From: Geobacillus proteiniphilus
GTDB taxonomy: Bacteria > Bacillota > Bacilli > Bacillales > Anoxybacillaceae
Direction of reading: 5' to 3'
Assembly: GCF_001908025.1 (NCBI RefSeq)
Contig: NZ_MQMG01000035.1
Span: 1 to 39,571 of the forward strand
DNA: 39,571 nucleotides
In this document: positions 7,379 through 16,478 of the stretch, one piece after another
Position numbering within the stretch: position 1 is the first letter of the stretch
How the letters are laid out: every line of letters starts with the position of its first letter
Notes under the pieces: model-generated
Seen by the model: the letters and a program-made list of their open reading frames with translations, nothing else
Database searches by the model: none
Told to the model about the DNA's origin: nothing
Program-made: the position numbers and the translations under genes

Positions 7379-8461
7379 TTGAAAATTCCGACGCATCCAA
7401 TCGCATTGATGAAAATGGTGTATCGTGACGTGCTTCCGCTTGTCCATCGCGAGCTTGCCTATTGGCGGCAGCGGGCGGAGCGCATCCCTGACCCCGAGCT
7501 GCGGCGCCAAGCGCTCGCGAGCATCGCTTCGAAAACGTTCCATTGCGAAGGCGGCTCCATTTTGGCGCTCTTGGCCGGAGAAAACATGGAGGCCTGCATC
7601 CGCTTTATCGTTGCTTACCAGACGATCAGCGATTATTTGGATAATTTGTGCGACCGCAGCACCTCGCTCGATCCGCTCGACTTTCGCGCCTTGCACGATT
7701 CGATGCCGGACGCCTTGACGATCGGCGCGGAGCCGTCGAACTATTACCGCCATCGCCGTGAACAGGAAGACGGCGGCTATTTGCCGGCGCTCGTCCGCAC
7801 GTGCCAAGAGGTGCTCGAGACGGCGCGCCATTATGAGACGATCGCCCCGTTTTTGCATGAATTGGCCGGCTATTATTGCGACTTGCAAGTGCATAAACAC
7901 GTCGATGTCAACGAGCGGGTGCCGCGGCTTGAGAAATGGTTCGCGCAATACAAAGACGCCTTGCCGCCGATGGAATGGTATGAGTTTTCCGCCTGCTCCG
8001 GTTCGACGCTCGGCATTTTCTGCCTCGTCGCCTATGCGTTTGGCGAATCGCTGCCGCCGGAGATGGCGAGACAAGTGCGCGACGGCTATTTTCCATACAT
8101 TCAAGGGCTGCACATTTTGCTCGACTATTTGATCGACCAGGAGGAAGACCGGGAAGGCGGCGATTTAAACTTTTGCTTTTACTATCCGAATGAAACGGTG
8201 ATGCTTGAGCGGCTTTGCCATTTCATCGAAGAGGCCGACCGCCATGTTGGCGCGCTTCCGCACGGCGAGTTTCACCGCCTCATTCACCGAGGGCTTCTTG
8301 GGTTGTATTTGTCGGATGCCAAGGTGAAAAAGCAGCGCGGGCTGCGCCGGCTGGCGCGCCGGCTCGTCCGCGCCGGCGGGGCGGCGTCGCAGTTTTTCTA
8401 TTGGAACGGAAAAGCATACCGCTTTTGGCAGGAGCGGCAAAAACGGCTGTCCTTTTCATAA
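7379..8461 (+). CDS. ytpB: Tetraprenyl-beta-curcumene synthase (YtpB, DUF2600)
   Basis: The 360-residue product belongs to the YtpB family of large terpene synthases. These cyclise all-E-heptaprenyl diphosphate to tetraprenyl-beta-curcumene, a step toward C35 sesquarterpenes in Bacillus and Geobacillus. The protein is mostly helical and lacks a canonical DDxxD; the acidic motif DYLDNLCDR (about 85-93) probably binds metal and diphosphate. DYLIDQEEDREGGDLNFCFYYPNE (about 246-269) is a second acidic family stretch. The TTG start follows GAGGTGA (7367-7373) at 5 bases. It is divergent from the carbonic anhydrase gene and convergent with mnmM, as in B. subtilis. No clear terminator was seen after it. 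Confidence 0.9.
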   Translation: MKIPTHPIALMKMVYRDVLPLVHRELAYWRQRAERIPDPELRRQALASIASKTFHCEGGSILALLAGENMEACIRFIVAYQTISDYLDNLCDRSTSLDPLDFRALHDSMPDALTIGAEPSNYYRHRREQEDGGYLPALVRTCQEVLETARHYETIAPFLHELAGYYCDLQVHKHVDVNERVPRLEKWFAQYKDALPPMEWYEFSACSGSTLGIFCLVAYAFGESLPPEMARQVRDGYFPYIQGLHILLDYLIDQEEDREGGDLNFCFYYPNETVMLERLCHFIEEADRHVGALPHGEFHRLIHRGLLGLYLSDAKVKKQRGLRRLARRLVRAGGAASQFFYWNGKAYRFWQERQKRLSFS

Positions 8462-8518
8462 GGGCGGTCGTTTGCTTGTATTGGCAAGGGCAGCGGTTCG
8501 TCAGCGGACCGGACGGAC

Positions 8519-9106
8519 TCAGGCGCCCCCATCCGCCCGATTCTCGAGCGCGATCAAAAACGGCGGGTCGTTTTGCCGATTGATGAATTCGTATTTCAAG
8601 GCATGGACGCGCCGTTGATCAAGAGAGCGGACGTAATCAAGGAGCGCGTCGCGTTCGCGCTTTCCTTCCGGATGGCCGTGGTACACGACAAGAACGATGA
8701 CGCCGCCCGGCTTCATGACGGAAAGCAGCTGGCGGACCGCTTCGATCGTCGATTCCGGCTCGGTGACGATTTGCTTATTGCCGCCCGGCAAATAGCCGAG
8801 GTTGAACACCGCGCCGGCGATGCGCCCGTGTACATCGGCGGGAAGCGCCTCAAGCATTTCGCTATGGCTTCGTTGAAACAACGTCGCCCGCCCGCATAGC
8901 CCATGTTCCGCGAGGCGGGCGGAAGCGGCGGTGATGGCCTCAGGCTGAATGTCAAAGCCGAACACATGGCCGAAATCCCCGACGCGTTGAGCCAAATACA
9001 CGGTGTCGTGCCCGTTGCCGACGGTCGCGTCGACGGCGATGTCGCCTTCGTTGACCGCTTGATCAAGCAAAAAGCGGGCAAACGGCAAAATGTTCATCAA
9101 AGCCAT
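8519..9106 (-). CDS. mnmM: tRNA mnm5s2U34 methyltransferase MnmM (YtqB), class I SAM fold
   Basis: This 195-residue SAM-dependent methyltransferase matches the YtqB family, identified in B. subtilis as MnmM, which methylates nm5s2U34 in tRNA to mnm5s2U34. The SAM-binding motif VDATVGNGHDT is at about 26-36, followed by GHVFGFDIQ (motif II). NLGYLPGGNK (about 101-110) is the family hallmark in the position of the catalytic motif IV. The start at 9106 (MALMNILPFARFL) is chosen for AAGGAGGGCCC just upstream and because homologues begin with a similar ILPFA segment. An in-frame ATG at 9184 also has a purine-rich site and would add 26 residues, so an extended form cannot be excluded. Confidence 0.88.
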   Translation of the reverse strand: MALMNILPFARFLLDQAVNEGDIAVDATVGNGHDTVYLAQRVGDFGHVFGFDIQPEAITAASARLAEHGLCGRATLFQRSHSEMLEALPADVHGRIAGAVFNLGYLPGGNKQIVTEPESTIEAVRQLLSVMKPGGVIVLVVYHGHPEGKRERDALLDYVRSLDQRRVHALKYEFINRQNDPPFLIALENRADGGA

Positions 9107-9400
9107 CGGTTGGGCCCTCCTTGCGATCGTTTCATCGTTTACGTTGGCGGGTATGGCGCTGCGGCCAAAGATGTCGGGCGCCATCGCTTTCTCCCTCTAG
9201 CCGCCCCATCCTCTACGCCAGCATGGCGGAAACCCTTGAGCTGACCGACATCGGCCTGATCGAGCTGAACGAAGATCCTCACGTCGGCATTGTAACAAAA
9301 ACTTCATGGAAAATCGACCGCTGCCAATCATTGGCGTGATACGGCCAGCCTATGCGGCGCATAGTAAACATGAGGGAACATCACGAAACGAGGTGAGCAG
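9107..9400. other. Intergenic region between mnmM and ytzC, no clear gene
   Basis: These 294 bases separate divergent genes. A plus-strand frame (9121-9339) has no convincing ribosome site and its product is not recognised. On the minus strand a TACAAT box (about 9289-9294) could be part of an mnmM promoter with a long leader, but no good -35 accompanies it. B. subtilis has ytqA next to ytqB here; no ytqA remnant is visible. Confidence 0.5.
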
Positions 9401-9664
9401 ATGGCAACAAGACAATCTGTTGAGGAATTTTTGCAGCGGTGTGAAGATGTGATCCGCTACGCGAAAGAGCAATATACGGAAGCGCAAAAGCAGGAGCATT
9501 ACAACATCACCGAATACACAAACGCCCAGCAGATGCTCGAGCAGACGGTCATCGATTTGGCGCACTTGGCGCGAAGCTGCAACGCCCAGCAGCGCGAGCA
9601 GCTGCATCGGATGCGGCTCCAACTGGAGCAATTGCAAAACGACATGATTTTGCTTGACCGCTGA
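9401..9664 (+). CDS. ytzC: YtzC family protein (DUF2524)
   Basis: The 87-residue, helical, hydrophilic product (MATRQSVEEFLQRCEDVIRYAKEQYTEAQ ...) matches the YtzC/DUF2524 family found near ytqA-ytqB in Bacillaceae. The function is unknown. It reads as two long helices with regular Leu/Gln spacing, probably a coiled coil. ATG follows GAGGTGAGCAG. A copy of a 20-bp direct repeat covers its last codons and stop. Confidence 0.82.
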   Translation: MATRQSVEEFLQRCEDVIRYAKEQYTEAQKQEHYNITEYTNAQQMLEQTVIDLAHLARSCNAQQREQLHRMRLQLEQLQNDMILLDR

Positions 9665-9729
9665 AACGGGAAGCGAACGCATGGCGATCATGTTGCCAAA
9701 CGGCATCTGTTTGCTTGACCGCTGAAACG
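9649..9729 (+). repeat. 20-bp direct repeat flanking 41 bases
   Basis: TTTGCTTGACCGCTGAAACG occurs at 9649-9668, over the end of ytzC, and again at 9710-9729, just before the ribosome site of the next small ORF. The second copy looks like a duplicated ytzC tail (LLDR-stop). Confidence 0.9.
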
Positions 9730-9743
9730 AGGAGGAACACGAC

Positions 9744-9908
9744 ATGAAGCGACGCCTGAAACAAACGAATCCGGAACAAAAAACACGCAACGGCCAAAAC
9801 AATAACGATTTGGAGCTTGGTTAAGACTTTGACCCGGTGAAGCTGGCGAAAAAGCAATACGAGGAAACGGGCGGCCAACCGATCCGCTCCAAGCAGCGGA
9901 ACGGGTGA
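9744..9908 (+). pseudogene. Small ORF with an in-frame stop (54 sense codons if read through)
   Basis: A well-placed ribosome site (ACGAGGAGGAAC) precedes ATG 9744. The frame encodes 26 residues (MKRRLKQTNPEQKTRNGQNN ...), meets TAA at 9822-9824, and continues open for another 27 codons (DFDPVKLAKKQYEE ...) to TGA at 9906-9908, right before a terminator. Composition is the same on both sides of the stop: very hydrophilic, rich in Lys, Gln, Asn. One base change (for example GAA to TAA) would explain it. The intact version would be a small basic protein that I cannot name. Alternatively the 26-residue peptide is the product. Confidence 0.55.
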
Positions 9909-9918
9909 CGACAAGCCA

Positions 9919-9947
9919 AAGGGGCGGATGCCGCTCCTTATTTTTTA
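9919..9947 (+). terminator. Terminator after the ytzC unit
   Basis: AAGGGGCGG (9919-9927), loop ATG, CCGCTCCTT (9931-9939), then ATTTTTTATT. It closes the ytzC and small-ORF unit before the MFS gene. Confidence 0.85.
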
Positions 9948-10019
9948 TTGATTTTTTTCGCGTTTCCCCCTACAATTATTTCGGAACTCAAAATAAAAGC
10001 CAGAAAAGGATGATGGCCG

Positions 10020-11219
10020 ATGCCCCGCGCTCTTTGGTGGCTGCTTGTCGGCATGGCGCTCAATGTGACAGGGGCGTCGTTTCTATGGCCGCTAAACACG
10101 ATCTATTTGCACGAACAGCTCGGCCAGCCGCTCGCTGTCGCTGGTGTCGTGCTCATGCTCAACTCTGGGGGAAGTGTCATCGGCAGCTTGGCTGGCGGCT
10201 TTTTATTTGACCGGATCGGCGGGTTTCGCGTTTTGTTGGCCGGGGCGGTGTTGACGATGGCCGCGCTTGCGGGGTTGAACGTTTGGCACGGTTGGCCGCA
10301 TTATGCGGTGTTTTTGGCGCTTGTCGGCATTGGCAGCGGCGTCGTCTTTCCGGCGGCGTCGGCGTACGCCGGGGCGATTTGGCCGGACGGGGGGCGGCGG
10401 GCGTTCAACGCCTTGTATGTCGCGCAAAACATCGGCGTCGCCGTCGGTTCGGCGCTTGGCGGGCTTGTCGCTTCATATTCGTTCTCGCTCGTTTTTTTCG
10501 CCAATCTTTTGTTGTATGCCGCGTTTTTGTTTACGGTTGTAGCCGGGTTGCGCCGCGTTCCGATTTTGCCGCCGCTGAGAAAGAAACGATCCGGAGAAGC
10601 GGAAAGAGCGCCATCCCGCGCCGTGGGCTGGGCGCTCGCCCTCCTTTGCGCCGGCTATGGACTGTGCTGGTTGAGCTATGTCCAATGGTCGACGACGATC
10701 GCCGCCTATACGCGCGAGCTCGGGATACCGGTCGGGCAGTACAGCTTGCTTTGGACGATCAACGGCGCATTGATCGTTTTCGGCCAGCCGGCGCTGGCGC
10801 GGGTGATCCGCCGCTTCATGCCGACGTTGAAGCGGCAAATCGTGATCGGTTTTCTTATTTTCGCCGTTTCGTTTGCCATGCTGTTGGGGGCGCATTCGTT
10901 TGCTGAGTTTGCCGCGTCCATGATTGTGCTCACGATCGCCGAGATGATCGTCTGGCCGGCGATTCCGGCCGCGGTGAACGAATGGGCGCCGCCGGGGAAA
11001 GCCGGGTTTTACCAAGGAATCGTCAACGGAACGGCCACGGCCGGACGGATGATCGGACCGGTCATCGGCGGCTCGGTCGCGGATCTGTTTGGAATGAAGC
11101 TACTCATCATGATGTTAGCATTGTTTGCCTTATTGGCGGTGCTGGCCGCGCTTTTGCATGATCGTCGGCTCCCGAAGCGGACGGAGAACGCGGATGAAAA
11201 AACCGCGGCTTCCGTATAG
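10020..11219 (+). CDS. yttB: MFS transporter (YttB-like)
   Basis: A 399-residue integral membrane protein with about 12 hydrophobic segments split by a central basic loop (LRKKRSGEAERAPSR, about 181-195), the standard 6+6 layout of the major facilitator superfamily. GGFLFDRIGGFRVL between TM2 and TM3 is the MFS motif A (G-x3-D-R-x-G-x-R). It is likely a proton-coupled drug or metabolite exporter; the substrate cannot be told from sequence. B. subtilis yttB occupies the same position upstream of leuS. The ATG at 10020 follows AAAAGGA with about 9 bases spacing; upstream ATGs at 10010 and 10013 are out of frame. Confidence 0.85.
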   Translation: MPRALWWLLVGMALNVTGASFLWPLNTIYLHEQLGQPLAVAGVVLMLNSGGSVIGSLAGGFLFDRIGGFRVLLAGAVLTMAALAGLNVWHGWPHYAVFLALVGIGSGVVFPAASAYAGAIWPDGGRRAFNALYVAQNIGVAVGSALGGLVASYSFSLVFFANLLLYAAFLFTVVAGLRRVPILPPLRKKRSGEAERAPSRAVGWALALLCAGYGLCWLSYVQWSTTIAAYTRELGIPVGQYSLLWTINGALIVFGQPALARVIRRFMPTLKRQIVIGFLIFAVSFAMLLGAHSFAEFAASMIVLTIAEMIVWPAIPAAVNEWAPPGKAGFYQGIVNGTATAGRMIGPVIGGSVADLFGMKLLIMMLALFALLAVLAALLHDRRLPKRTENADEKTAASV

Positions 11220-11233
11220 GTTTCGGCTTGCAA

Positions 11234-11261
11234 TTGATCGACAAATTTTTTAAAATAATAA
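11234..11261 (+). promoter_or_regulatory. Candidate promoter of the leuS leader
   Basis: TTGATC (11234-11239), a 16-base spacer and TAATAA (11256-11261) lie in an AT-rich stretch upstream of the T-box leader. The match is modest. Confidence 0.4.
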
Positions 11262-11299
11262 TAAATTTGTCATTCTGTCCACTCATCGGTCGATTCATG

Positions 11300-11555
11300 C
11301 GCGAATAAGGCGAATAACGGTGAAGAGGAGCAGTAGCGGGCCCGACGGACGGCAGAGAGTTGACGGATGGTGCGAGTCAACCGAAGTCGGCCCGTGAACT
11401 CGCCTCGGAGTTGCCGGCGCGAACGATCCCCGACAGCGCCGGCCGTCCATCCGCGTTAAGGAAGAAAGCGGGTGCGCCGTTTGGCGCGCCAAAAAGGGTG
11501 GTACCGCGGGAAGCGCGCCTCTCGTCCCTTTGCGTGGGGATGGGGGGTTTTTTTG
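11300..11555 (+). ncRNA. Leucine T-box leader of leuS with terminator
   Basis: The T-box sequence AGGGTGGTACCGCGG is at about 11496-11510, the hallmark that pairs with the tRNA acceptor end. Upstream, GTGAACTCGC carries a Leu codon CTC (11399-11401) in the usual specifier-loop context. The terminator stem is CCTCTCGTCCC (11518-11528) with GGGATGGGGGG (11537-11547) followed by TTTTTTT. Uncharged tRNA-Leu should stabilise the antiterminator and let leuS be transcribed. The stem I limits are approximate. Confidence 0.93.
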
Positions 11556-11606
11556 TACATATTTTCGTCAATGATGCAAGTAGAACTTGATAGGAGGAGT
11601 GCTGCG

Positions 11607-14024
11607 ATGAGCTTCAACCACCGCGAAATCGAAAAAAAATGGCAGGACTATTGGGAGAAAAACAAAACGTTCCGCACGCCCGATGATGACGACAAGCCGA
11701 AGTTTTACGTTCTCGACATGTTCCCGTATCCGTCCGGCGCCGGCTTGCACGTCGGCCATCCGGAAGGGTATACGGCGACCGACATTTTGGCGCGCATGAA
11801 ACGGATGCAAGGGTACAATGTCCTTCACCCGATGGGCTGGGACGCGTTCGGGCTGCCGGCCGAGCAATATGCGCTCGATACCGGCAACGACCCGGCGGAG
11901 TTTACGCAAAAAAACATCGACAACTTCCGCCGGCAAATCAAGTCGCTCGGCTTTTCGTATGACTGGGATCGGGAGATCAACACGACCGACCCGAACTATT
12001 ACAAATGGACGCAATGGATTTTCTTGAAGCTGTATGAAAAAGGGCTCGCCTACATGGATGAAGTGCCGGTCAACTGGTGTCCGGCGCTTGGCACGGTGCT
12101 GGCGAACGAAGAGGTGATCAACGGCCGGAGCGAGCGCGGCGGGCATCCGGTCATCCGCAAGCCGATGCGGCAATGGATGCTGAGAATCACCGCCTATGCC
12201 GACCGCTTGCTTGAAGACTTGGAGGAGCTCGACTGGCCAGAAAGCATTAAGGAGATGCAGCGCAACTGGATCGGTCGTTCGGAAGGAGCGGAAATCGAGT
12301 TTGCCGTCGACGGCCATGACGAAACGTTCACCGTGTTCACGACGCGTCCCGATACGCTCTTTGGCGCGACATACACCGTCTTGGCGCCGGAGCATCCGCT
12401 TGTTGAGAAAATCACGACGCCGGAGCAAAAACCGGCCGTTGACGCCTATTTAAAAGAAATCCAAAGCAAAAGCGATCTCGAGCGCACCGATTTGGCGAAA
12501 GAAAAAACGGGCGTGTTCACCGGCGCGTACGCCATTCACCCGGTCACCGGCGATCGGCTTCCGATTTGGATCGCCGACTACGTCTTGATGAGCTACGGCA
12601 CCGGAGCGATCATGGCCGTGCCGGCGCACGATGAGCGCGACTACGAGTTTGCGAAAAAATTCCACTTGCCGATGAAAGAAGTCGTCGCCGGTGGGAATAT
12701 CGAAAAGGAAGCGTACACCGGAGACGGCGAGCATATCAACTCCGAGTTTTTGAACGGCTTGAACAAGCAGGAAGCGATCGAAAAAATGATCGCATGGCTT
12801 GAGGAGCACGGCAAAGGGCGGAAAAAAGTGTCGTACCGGCTGCGCGACTGGCTGTTCAGCCGCCAGCGCTACTGGGGCGAGCCGATTCCGATCATCCATT
12901 GGGAAGACGGCACGATGACGCCGGTGCCGGAAGAGGAATTGCCGCTTGTGTTGCCGAAAACGGATGAAATTCGTCCGTCGGGAACGGGCGAGTCGCCGCT
13001 GGCCAACATCGAAGAATGGGTCAATGTTGTCGACCCGAAAACCGGGAAAAAAGGGCGGCGCGAAACGAACACGATGCCGCAATGGGCTGGAAGCTGCTGG
13101 TATTATTTGCGCTACATCGACCCGCACAACGACAAGCAGCTCGCCGATCCGGAAAAGCTGAAAAAGTGGCTGCCGGTCGATGTCTACATCGGCGGGGCGG
13201 AGCACGCGGTCTTGCATTTGCTTTATGCCCGCTTCTGGCATAAGTTTCTTTATGACCTTGGCATCGTGCCGACGAAAGAACCGTTCCAAAAGCTGTTCAA
13301 CCAAGGGATGATTTTAGGCGAAAACAACGAAAAAATGAGCAAATCAAAAGGCAACGTCGTCAACCCGGACGACATCATCGAAAGCCATGGGGCCGACACC
13401 TTGCGGCTGTATGAAATGTTCATGGGGCCGCTTGAGGCGTCGATCGCTTGGTCGACGAAAGGGCTTGACGGGGCGCGGCGCTTCCTCGACCGCGTCTGGA
13501 GACTCTTTGTCACCGAGAATGGCGAACTGAACCCGAACATTGTCGACGAACCGGCGAACGACACGCTCGAGCGCGTCTATCACCAAACGGTGAAAAAAGT
13601 GACGGAAGACTATGAAGCGCTCCGCTTTAACACCGCCATTTCGCAGCTTATGGTGTTCATCAACGAAGCGTACAAAGCGGAGCAAATGAAAAAAGAATAC
13701 ATGGAAGGCTTCGTCAAGCTCTTGTCGCCGGTCTGCCCGCACATCGGCGAGGAGCTGTGGCAAAAGCTTGGCCACACGGACACGATCGCCTATGAACCGT
13801 GGCCGACGTATGATGAAACGAAGCTTGTGGAAGACGTCGTGGAAATCGTCGTGCAAATCAACGGCAAAGTGCGGTCGCGTTTGCACGTGCCAGTTGATTT
13901 ACCAAAAGAAGCGCTCGAGGAGCGGGCGCTCGCCGATGAAAAAATTAAAGAGCAGCTTGAGGGCAAAACTGTGCGCAAAGTGATCGCCGTCCCCGGCAAG
14001 CTCGTCAACATCGTCGCCAACTGA
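11607..14024 (+). CDS. leuS: Leucyl-tRNA synthetase
   Basis: LeuRS charges tRNA-Leu with leucine. The 805-residue product has the bacterial length. The class I HIGH motif appears as HVGH (48-51), and KMSKS at 576-580. The CP1 editing domain between them contains the threonine-rich stretch [13 protein letters not shown] and the conserved [19 protein letters not shown]. The frame is open upstream to 11472, but that part is T-box leader. ATG 11607 ([13 protein letters not shown]) follows AGGAGG (11592-11597). Expression is set by the leucine T-box. Confidence 0.98.
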   Translation: MSFNHREIEKKWQDYWEKNKTFRTPDDDDKPKFYVLDMFPYPSGAGLHVGHPEGYTATDILARMKRMQGYNVLHPMGWDAFGLPAEQYALDTGNDPAEFTQKNIDNFRRQIKSLGFSYDWDREINTTDPNYYKWTQWIFLKLYEKGLAYMDEVPVNWCPALGTVLANEEVINGRSERGGHPVIRKPMRQWMLRITAYADRLLEDLEELDWPESIKEMQRNWIGRSEGAEIEFAVDGHDETFTVFTTRPDTLFGATYTVLAPEHPLVEKITTPEQKPAVDAYLKEIQSKSDLERTDLAKEKTGVFTGAYAIHPVTGDRLPIWIADYVLMSYGTGAIMAVPAHDERDYEFAKKFHLPMKEVVAGGNIEKEAYTGDGEHINSEFLNGLNKQEAIEKMIAWLEEHGKGRKKVSYRLRDWLFSRQRYWGEPIPIIHWEDGTMTPVPEEELPLVLPKTDEIRPSGTGESPLANIEEWVNVVDPKTGKKGRRETNTMPQWAGSCWYYLRYIDPHNDKQLADPEKLKKWLPVDVYIGGAEHAVLHLLYARFWHKFLYDLGIVPTKEPFQKLFNQGMILGENNEKMSKSKGNVVNPDDIIESHGADTLRLYEMFMGPLEASIAWSTKGLDGARRFLDRVWRLFVTENGELNPNIVDEPANDTLERVYHQTVKKVTEDYEALRFNTAISQLMVFINEAYKAEQMKKEYMEGFVKLLSPVCPHIGEELWQKLGHTDTIAYEPWPTYDETKLVEDVVEIVVQINGKVRSRLHVPVDLPKEALEERALADEKIKEQLEGKTVRKVIAVPGKLVNIVAN

Positions 14025-14192
14025 CGGAAAAGCGGCCGCCCGACTTGAGACGGCGCACGCGGCGTCAAGGAACGATCATCTTGAACCAGTTTCCGCGCAG
14101 CCAGCGCAAGCGGGGAGGAATCGGCTTCGTACTTCCCCGCTGCCTTCTGCCGAAACGAAGCATTGAACGCGAGAGAAAGGGGTCGATCTGCC

Positions 14193-14507
14193 ATGGAAGA
14201 GATCAAAGAAATCACGCCGGCTGAAGTGAAAGAAAAACTCGAACGCGGCGAAAAGCTGAACATTGTCGATGTGCGCGAAGACGAGGAAGTCGCCCTCGGC
14301 ATGATCCCCGGCGCCAAACATATTAAAATGGGCGACATCCCCGATCGGCTTGCCGAATTCGACCGCAACGAAGAATATATTTTCGTCTGCCGCTCCGGAC
14401 GGCGGAGCGAAAACGTCTGCCGCTACTTGCAAGAGCTCGGCTATCGCGTCCGCAACATGACGGGCGGCATGCTCGAGTGGGAAGGCGAAACGGTGCCGAA
14501 GCGATAA
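14193..14507 (+). CDS. ytwF: Rhodanese-like sulfurtransferase
   Basis: A 104-residue single-domain rhodanese. The active-site loop CRSGRRS starts with Cys66, which would carry the persulfide. LNIVDVREDEEVALGMIPGAKHI (about 22-44) is the conserved first half of the domain. It probably transfers sulfane sulfur between cytosolic partners; the acceptor is unknown. ATG 14193 has AAAGGGG upstream; a TTG at 14163 in frame is less likely. It lies 170 bp after leuS, in DNA that shows no gene. The symbol follows the B. subtilis gene I believe is orthologous and is less certain than the family. Confidence 0.82.
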   Translation: MEEIKEITPAEVKEKLERGEKLNIVDVREDEEVALGMIPGAKHIKMGDIPDRLAEFDRNEEYIFVCRSGRRSENVCRYLQELGYRVRNMTGGMLEWEGETVPKR

Positions 14508-14587
14508 ACGCCTCCGGTTTAGGAATGTCTTGGCAAACGGGCGGCTTGCTTTTCCTTAACAAATTTCCGCTTGCGGTTTGGGCAAGA

Positions 14588-14622
14588 AAAAGGTGTCCCG
14601 GCTTTTTGGGGCGCCTTTTTCG
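14588..14622 (+). terminator. Terminator between the rhodanese gene and the NprR-like gene
   Basis: AAAAGGTGTCCC (14588-14599) pairs with GGGGCGCCTTTT (14608-14619), one G-T and one C-A aside, followed by TTCGTTTTGTTTT. The A-run on the left may let it work both ways. Confidence 0.75.
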
Positions 14623-14710
14623 TTTTGTTTTAGTGCTAAAGTGTGATGCAACAGGAGGATAGAAAAGGATATAATTTTCAGTAAAATCAGATTGAAGGGG
14701 TCGATTCCGG

Positions 14711-15983
14711 TTGAAACTAGGCGACCGCTTGAAATTCGCCCGCTTGATGAAAGGCCTGACCCAAGAAGAAACGGCTGAAGGCATTATTTCCGTTTCGTAT
14801 TTATCGAAAATTGAGAACAACCAAGTCATCCCGAGCCAAGAGGTGCTCGAATGGCTGTTTCGGCGGTTGGACATCCGGCCGGGTGGAAACGAAACAATGC
14901 CTTCATGGTTCGAATGGGTGATGTCGTGGTATAAGGCGATGACGAACCGTGATGTGCCTGCCGCGCGGGAACTGTATGAAACGGTCAAAGAACGATGCGA
15001 GCAGTCTGGGGATGCCGAAGCCATGATTTATTTTCAGCTGATGCGAATCCGATATTGGCTGCTTCTTGGCGACAAAAAGGGGGCGGAAACAGCGGCGCAA
15101 AGCGTGCGGGACTGGTATGGGGCGTTCAGTGATGACATGCGCTATTATTATTGGAAATTTTTTGGCCTTTTGTATTATTGCCAAGAAAAGTACGATGACG
15201 CCTTGCATTGTTATCAAAAGGCAGAACAGTTGTTGAAGGGAGAATGGAAAACGAGCGGGGAGGAAGCTGATTTGGCTTACTTGTCGGCGCTTGCTTTCAG
15301 CCGTCTGTGGAAATGGTTTCAATGCCTTCAATACGCCGAGCGCGCTGACGCTCAGCCAGGCGGAATACGACTTGCGGCGGAGCGCCGAATGCCATGTGTT
15401 GTTGGCGATTTGCTACCGGCGTTGCGGGGAGATCGATAAAGCGGTCGACCATTGTCTGCTGGCCCAAAAGGCGGCGAGGATGTTGGATGATCGACGGCTT
15501 CTTGGGATTGTGGAACACAATCTCGGCCACTTGAAAGGAATGAAACGTCAATACCGCGAGGCGGTGCAACATTACGAGAACAGTTTGATCTATAAAGAGG
15601 ACGCCCCGCTGGATGCCCGGCTCATCACGCTTTTGTCGCTCGTTCGCGTGCATTGCGATGCCAAGCATTATCGCAAAGCGTCGATGGCTGTCGAGGAAGG
15701 GTGGAAACAGCTCGAACAAGCCCCTAACGGCGCGTCCGAGCATTATGAGTATTATTTGCATTTTTCCATTTACCGGCTGCTTTTGAGCGGAGAAGACGAA
15801 CTGTTAGAGCGGTTGCTCAAACAGGAGGCGATTCCATACTTTCAAAAAAAGAAGGAGTATGATGACGCTTCTTTGTATGCCGAATATTTGGCGGATTGTT
15901 ATATGCGGAGGCGCCAATACAAGCAGGCGGCCCAATATTATCAGCTAAGCTGCACCCTCTTGCGGACGCAAACCGGCGTTTGA
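14711..15983 (+). pseudogene. nprR: NprR/NprA-like RRNPP quorum-sensing regulator, frameshifted
   Basis: Two overlapping frames make up one gene. The first (from TTG 14711, site GAAGGGG) encodes an XRE helix-turn-helix (LKFARLMKGLTQEETAEGIISVSYLSKIENN, about 8-38) and the first tetratricopeptide-like helices. The second frame (to 15983) carries the remaining TPR helices (AECHVLLAICYRRCGEIDKAVDHC ... YKQAAQYYQLSCTLL). Homology-style reading needs ...QYAERA joined to LTLSQAEYDLRRS..., so the shift sits at about 15340-15346 in GAGCGCGCTGACG. Restoring one CG pair (a 2-base loss in a CG run) or removing one base gives about 424 residues, the length of NprR. Without it translation stops at 15439 after 242 residues, leaving the DNA-binding half without its peptide-binding half. 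In B. stearothermophilus NprA activates the neutral protease gene, which lies just downstream here. It may be a true mutation, programmed shift or sequence error. Confidence 0.85.
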
Positions 15984-15998
15984 AAGGAGGTGAAGCTC

Positions 15999-16127
15999 GT
16001 GAAAAAGCGGGTCATCGTGATCGTCGCTCTCGCCGTCCTTGGCCTCGCTTCGGCCTTTGGCCAAGGCATCGGGGTGAATGAAGCGGCAAAAGATGAGCAT
16101 CCACCGCCGACAGTGATCGCCCGATAA
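15999..16127 (+). CDS. nprX: NprX-like secreted signalling peptide precursor
   Basis: This 42-codon gene begins at GTG 15999 with a strong AAAGGAGG site that overlaps the stop of the NprR-like gene. The product is MKKR followed by a hydrophobic core VIVIVALAVLGLASAFG and a polar tail ending HPPPTVIAR. The basic start, hydrophobic helix and A-x-A-like region fit a Sec signal peptide. RRNPP regulators are usually followed by such a gene: export, trimming and reimport give a short C-terminal peptide that binds the TPR domain. The mature peptide probably lies within the last 7-10 residues (for example around PPTVIAR), but this is inference. A terminator hairpin follows at 16202. Confidence 0.75.
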   Translation: MKKRVIVIVALAVLGLASAFGQGIGVNEAAKDEHPPPTVIAR

Positions 16128-16201
16128 AAGAAGCGGCCGGATTGGCGCTCTGCTTGTCTGCGCCGCATGAGGCAGCCTTAGGGCCCTTTTTCTCTTCTTT
16201 G

Positions 16202-16262
16202 AACCGATCCGTCCCCTGCTTTCGTTACGATAGGCGAAAGTGGGGGATGAGTCGGTTTTTTT
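16202..16262 (+). terminator. Terminator of the nprR-nprX unit
   Basis: A long stem: AACCGATCCGTCCCCTGCTTTCG (16202-16224, split here as AACCGAT, then CCGTCCCCTGCTTTCG) pairs with CGAAAGTGGGGGATGAGTC plus GGTT (16235-16257), followed by a run of T. Confidence 0.9.
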
Positions 16263-16478
16263 GTTTCGTCCGTTGAAGCACGTTCTGTGGAAATCCGTCG
16301 GCTCAAGCGAAAAAGATCAATCGTTTTTTCCGCTTGGCAGCCTCGCTGCCGGTCGTGTTTCACTTTGGCCGTTTTGTCGCAGGTGGAAAGCCGCAAAGAG
16401 GGAAAAACGGAAAATAGGCTGCTGGATCAGGCCGCATGTCGCCCGATCATTTTCCCAATACCCAATCAAAATATATTG

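Noticed and set aside
9121-9339. Plus-strand 72-codon frame between mnmM and ytzC
   Set aside because: No ribosome site, no recognisable motif and antisense to the mnmM leader; left as unexplained intergenic DNA.
11472-11606. Upstream in-frame extension of leuS
   Set aside because: It overlaps the T-box, antiterminator and terminator; the AGGAGG before 11607 and the family N-terminus fix the later start.
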